Assembly: GCA_902784045.1 (NCBI GenBank)
Contig: CACZTE010000168.1
Span: 1-7,591 of the forward strand
Reading direction: 5' to 3'
DNA length: 7,591 bases
Origin: an uncultured Eubacterium sp.
GTDB lineage: Bacteria; Bacillota; Clostridia; Eubacteriales; Eubacteriaceae
The position numbers and the translations under genes were made by a program. The notes below the pieces were generated by a model that worked only from the letters and a program-made list of their open reading frames with translations, had not been told where the DNA came from and ran no database searches. Below are positions 5,110 to 7,591 of the stretch, piece by piece (position 1 is the stretch's first letter; every line of letters begins with the position of its first letter).

Positions 5110-7025
5110 AAAGCGCCTCCTATAATGAAGCAAAGCAATATTATCAAAGCAGCGGTGGTGATGATCTCACTGATCAGTTTCAATGCCTTTGGATGAATCA
5201 TATCCCGGAAATAGTAGTTGGCAAGCCAAAGCTTGCGTTCATTTCCGTAGGAATCGATAAAGGTTTTATTATTCCCTACATTAATGCCGCTCATATATGT
5301 CATTTTTGTATTCGTCTGAACTTTTTTAGAATACAGGTATGAGATAATCGGAACGGCGAACACCAATAAAATCACGACAACCAACGTTAGCATAATCGGC
5401 AATGGCAGCACATCGGTAAATGTACCGAAGAGTTCCACCAGCATCGGATCGACATAAGCTTTTGATATATATGGCATCAACATGCAAAGCAATATCATTA
5501 ATACGGTATGCACAGTCATTGAAAACATTTCTTCTTTTTGGGTTGTGTGATCTTCTATTAAGGCATTTGTTCGATGGCTGTGGCTGATTAGCTTACCCAT
5601 CCATTTACTCCAATAGAAGCCTGTTGTCGCGCTCCCGAAAGCGATGAATAATACTAACAGAATGTTATTGTTGTCAACTGCTGCTCTTAAAGCGGACCAT
5701 TTTGAAATGAGCATTCCAAACGGAGCCAAAAACATACCGGCGATACCGATAAACATGAACGCGGCTAATTTAGGCATTCGGAATAATAGTCCATGCATGT
5801 CTTCGATGTCGCGGCTTCCAGTAGCATTTTCGGTAGCGCCCACATCTTGAAACAACAAAGATTTTGAAACAGCATGGAAAATGAGTAAAAAGACAGCTGC
5901 CCAAACCGTTTCGGGTTTGCCGACACCGGTACACGCCACCATTAATCCTAAATTGGAGATGGTGGAAAACGCGAGAACTTTTTTCCCGTCACTTTCAGTG
6001 ATCGCGAGAATGGATGCCGCGAAAAAAGTGAAACCTCCAATGAAGGCAATCATTTGTCCCGTCAATGTCCCATTCATGGTCGGCGAAAGTCTAAGCAGTA
6101 CATAGATACCGGCTTTAACCATTGTTGCGCTGTGAAGCAACGCGGATGATGGTGTCGGCGCAACCATGGCCCCCATCAACCAACTCGAGAAAGGCATCTG
6201 CGCCGTTTTCGTCAATGCCGCAAATGCTATGAGGGCAATAGGAATTAATGTGGAGGGCGCGTAGTAAGACCCTTGCGCAACCAAATCAAAGAAAGAGGTG
6301 CTACCGGCGTATACAGCGTAATACGTAATCCCGATCGCTAACGCTACTCCTCCGAGCAGGTTCATCCAAAGCGCCCGAAACGCATTGTTTATCGCCTCGT
6401 CCGTCCGAGTATAACTGATTAATAAGAAAGAACAAACACTTGTGATTTCCCAGAAAAGATCAACCCACAAGAGACTGGAAGAAAGCACAAACCCATACAT
6501 GGCGCCCAGAAATAAGAACAGCACCATAAAAAAGAAGTTCCTACGGTCTTCTAATTCTGAATGATGTCGATGATAACCATGCATATATCCGACTGCGTAT
6601 AACACAATAAGAACGCCGACAATTCCGATGATCAGACACATTAATATTGATAAATGATCCAAATAGATATGTGTTTGTTTAAAATGCAGTCCGCTAAACA
6701 ATTCAAGCCATACCATCAGACCGGTTGGAATAATGGATAATAGACTAATCCAATAACGTTTGTATTTGAAACAATAGTAAACAATCACAAACATTAAAAT
6801 CACTTCGGCGGCTAGAATAAGCTTGTCAATCAAATCGGTCTCAGGGAAAAAAGACATCAATCTACAACCGTTTGCCATCCACCAAATCGCAAGGGATAAT
6901 GACGCGATCATGATGAGCCCTAAACAGACATACGAAACATATCGCCTGGTTTTGGAGCTTTTGATAAAATACATTATCGGCGAAACCAAAAGTGGAAAGC
7001 AAATTAAAAAAACCGTTAGTGGCAT
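5106..7025 (-). CDS. echA: EchA, NuoL/Mrp-type ion-translocating membrane subunit of Ech hydrogenase
   Basis: This 639-residue polytopic protein (about 14 or more hydrophobic segments) is the antiporter-like pump subunit, related to NuoL, HycC and MrpA/D. It drives H+ or Na+ across the cytoplasmic membrane using the energy of ferredoxin oxidation. Key coupling residues are recognisable: E193 in FWEITSVCSFLLI, K273 in LTKTAQMPFSSWLMGAMVAP, H298 and K304 in LLHSATMVKAG, K349 in DGKKVLAFSTISNLG, H384 and K388 in FHAVSKSLLF, and K442 in the LISKW segment. The C-terminal part has a long polar loop (about 567-615) before a last membrane segment (about 618-637). It is the first gene of the operon. 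AAAGGA lies 9-10 bases before the ATG and a sigma-A-like promoter lies about 125-155 bases upstream. Confidence 0.94.
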   Translation of the reverse strand: MPLTVFLICFPLLVSPIMYFIKSSKTRRYVSYVCLGLIMIASLSLAIWWMANGCRLMSFFPETDLIDKLILAAEVILMFVIVYYCFKYKRYWISLLSIIPTGLMVWLELFSGLHFKQTHIYLDHLSILMCLIIGIVGVLIVLYAVGYMHGYHRHHSELEDRRNFFFMVLFLFLGAMYGFVLSSSLLWVDLFWEITSVCSFLLISYTRTDEAINNAFRALWMNLLGGVALAIGITYYAVYAGSTSFFDLVAQGSYYAPSTLIPIALIAFAALTKTAQMPFSSWLMGAMVAPTPSSALLHSATMVKAGIYVLLRLSPTMNGTLTGQMIAFIGGFTFFAASILAITESDGKKVLAFSTISNLGLMVACTGVGKPETVWAAVFLLIFHAVSKSLLFQDVGATENATGSRDIEDMHGLLFRMPKLAAFMFIGIAGMFLAPFGMLISKWSALRAAVDNNNILLVLFIAFGSATTGFYWSKWMGKLISHSHRTNALIEDHTTQKEEMFSMTVHTVLMILLCMLMPYISKAYVDPMLVELFGTFTDVLPLPIMLTLVVVILLVFAVPIISYLYSKKVQTNTKMTYMSGINVGNNKTFIDSYGNERKLWLANYYFRDMIHPKALKLISEIITTAALIILLCFIIGGAL

Positions 7026-7149
7026 AGTGTCATTCCTTTCTTTTGTGATAAATCTTTTGTTTTTCTTTAACTTAAATATTTTATCATAAAAAGCTCATTT
7101 TTTATATTTAATTTGATTTTTTTCCTATCTATGGATTCATTAGATCAGG

Positions 7150-7179
7150 AATATAATTATTGTGAAAGCCTAGAGTCAA
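7150..7179 (-). promoter_or_regulatory. Probable sigma-A promoter of the ech-hyp-trmD operon
   Basis: On the minus strand TTGACT (7179-7174) and TATATT (7155-7150) are separated by 18 bases; each matches the vegetative consensus in five of six positions. Transcription would begin near 7143, giving a leader of about 117 bases before the echA ATG. An alternative, closer extended -10 (TGATAAAAT, about 7087-7079 minus) lacks a -35 box. The spacer contains TTGTGAAA on the plus strand (7160-7167), one half of a Rex-type redox operator, but no matching second half. Confidence 0.55.
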
Positions 7180-7352
7180 TCAAACCAAACATATTCATTT
7201 AAGAGCCAGATGCAAATTATCCGACGAGCCTGATCAAAAATCTTTTTCCTTAAAATACGTAGTGTCAAGTCCATCATATAATGAAAGAATACTCATCAAT
7301 GCTGTTATATTCAACAAAAAATCTAAGACACGTATGATTAATACGCTTGCTC

Positions 7353-7382
7353 ATAACATAACGTTAGCTATTATGATATAAT
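7353..7382 (+). promoter_or_regulatory. Probable promoter of the gldA-like gene
   Basis: A perfect TATAAT (7377-7382) is preceded by TG at 7374-7375, forming an extended -10 (TGATATAAT). A weak -35 (ATAACA, 7353-7358, four of six) stands 18 bases upstream. The distance to the ATG at 7413 is about 30 bases. The palindrome TAACGTTA lies within the spacer. Confidence 0.6.
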
Positions 7383-7397
7383 GGATAACACATCAAT

Positions 7398-7403
7398 AAG
7401 GAG
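7398..7403 (+). promoter_or_regulatory. Ribosome binding site of the gldA-like gene
   Basis: AAGGAG ends nine bases before ATG 7413. It is the only good site near the beginning of this frame and fixes the start. Confidence 0.7.
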
Positions 7404-7412
7404 AATTAAAAA

Positions 7413-7591
7413 ATGTCAATATATGTACGTGCTTTCGCATGCCCACCAAAATATTATCAAGGCCCCGGTTTATTTTCGCGTTTAGGAGAACTTACTAAAG
7501 ATTTAGGGGAATCTGCTTTTGTTGTTATTTCTCCCTCACTTGCAAATAAACAAACGCCAATACTACATGAAATATTTGCTTCCGAGGGCAG
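7413..7591 (+). CDS. Glycerol dehydrogenase-like protein (GldA family), N-terminal part
   Basis: Only 59 complete codons are present before the right edge. The protein begins MSIYVRAFACPPKYYQGPGL and continues with FSRLGELTKDLGESAFVVIS. The pattern (S/C)P-x-KY-x-QG-x-G-x(2-4)-LGE-x(2)-(K)-x-LG-x(4)-VI is that of the GldA branch of group III metal-dependent alcohol dehydrogenases, which oxidise glycerol to dihydroxyacetone with NAD+. The metal- and NAD-binding residues (GGG…D, His pairs) lie beyond the window, so substrate and integrity are uncertain. Related polyol or hydroxyketone dehydrogenases of the same superfamily are possible. It is transcribed divergently from the ech operon, with its own promoter. 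Confidence 0.75.
   Translation, partial: MSIYVRAFACPPKYYQGPGLFSRLGELTKDLGESAFVVISPSLANKQTPILHEIFASEG

Larger units (their letters stand above)
7026..7412. other. Divergent intergenic region between echA and the gldA-like gene
   Basis: These 387 bases hold no convincing gene. They carry the ech promoter (minus) and the gldA promoter (plus). An AT-rich leader of roughly 115-120 bases precedes echA. Between the two promoters (about 7180-7350) is a stretch with no recognisable RNA gene, terminator hairpin or riboswitch. A 15-base near-palindrome at 7331-7345 (CGTATGATTAATACG) and a perfect 8-base palindrome at 7359-7366 (TAACGTTA) are possible regulator sites near the gldA promoter. Confidence 0.7.

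Noticed and set aside
1844..7025. Formate hydrogenlyase (Hyc/Hyf) or true respiratory complex I
   Set aside because: The large subunit keeps all four Ni-binding Cys, which complex I NuoD lacks. NuoC-like and NuoD-like proteins are separate, there is only one NuoL-type subunit, and no formate dehydrogenase gene is present; this matches Ech.
6823..7089. Plus-strand 88-codon open frame antisense to the echA start and leader
   Set aside because: Most of it is the complement of conserved echA codons, the rest is AT-rich leader; no ribosome site and no recognisable protein.
7083..7107. AAAAAGCTCATTTTTT as a transcription terminator or attenuator
   Set aside because: The only pairing is A-T arms around a short loop with no GC stem, too unstable for an intrinsic terminator.
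7240..7268. Perfect TTGACA on the minus strand (7268-7263) as a second ech promoter
   Set aside because: At 17-18 base spacing the -10 position reads AAAGAT or AAGATT, only three of six matches; the TTGACT/TATATT pair closer to echA is better.
7277..7335. TATAAT at 7277-7282 and a tiny following ORF (MKEYSSMLLYSTKNLRHV) that could be a leader peptide
   Set aside because: The TATAAT has no -35 partner, the ATG overlaps the -10 box so would not be in the transcript, and the inner ATG lacks a ribosome site.

Overview
The window is dominated by one tightly packed minus-strand operon of a fermentative anaerobe. It reads, in transcription order, echA-echB-echC-echD-echE-echF-hypC-hypD-hypA-trmD (from 7025 down past base 1). 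The first six genes encode a complete six-subunit Ech-type, membrane-bound energy-converting [NiFe] hydrogenase (group 4, related to complex I). The next three encode maturation factors for the NiFe(CN)2CO active site. The last gene, cut by the window edge, is the start of the housekeeping tRNA methyltransferase TrmD. On the plus strand at the right edge, the first 59 codons of a divergently transcribed GldA-like glycerol dehydrogenase are present.

Organism: the DNA is AT-rich, Shine-Dalgarno sites are strong (AGGAGG-like), promoters look like sigma-A, and neighbouring genes repeatedly share ATGA stop/start overlaps. TGA is clearly a stop codon (echA, echD, hypC and hypA all end in TGA within such overlaps) and Trp is TGG. 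This rules out the Mycoplasma-type TGA=Trp code. The picture suits a low-GC Gram-positive anaerobe in the Firmicutes / Erysipelotrichia / Izemoplasmatales-like range. The exact lineage cannot be fixed from this window.

Layout: 1-140 trmD (partial); 137-490 hypA; 525-1583 hypD; 1580-1795 hypC; 1844-2296 echF (two [4Fe-4S]); 2310-3389 echE (Ni-Fe large subunit); 3386-3760 echD; 3744-4226 echC (small subunit, proximal [4Fe-4S]); 4240-5109 echB (NuoH-like); 5106-7025 echA (NuoL-like ion pump); 7026-7412 divergent intergenic region with promoters for both directions; 7413-7591 gldA-like (partial).

How it works together: by family knowledge, Ech takes electrons from reduced ferredoxin through EchF and EchC to the Ni-Fe site of EchE and makes H2 (or runs in reverse). 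The reaction is coupled to H+ or Na+ movement through EchA/EchB. HypC/HypD build and deliver the Fe(CN)2CO group and HypA helps insert nickel. HypB, HypE and HypF, which are normally also needed, are not in this window.

This is a recognisable system rather than an unknown one. The points most worth a second look are the large subunit that ends exactly at its last metal-binding motif (no protease-cleaved tail), the translational coupling of trmD to hypA, the charged Lys/Ala/Glu tail on EchF, and the divergent pairing with a glycerol dehydrogenase-like gene.
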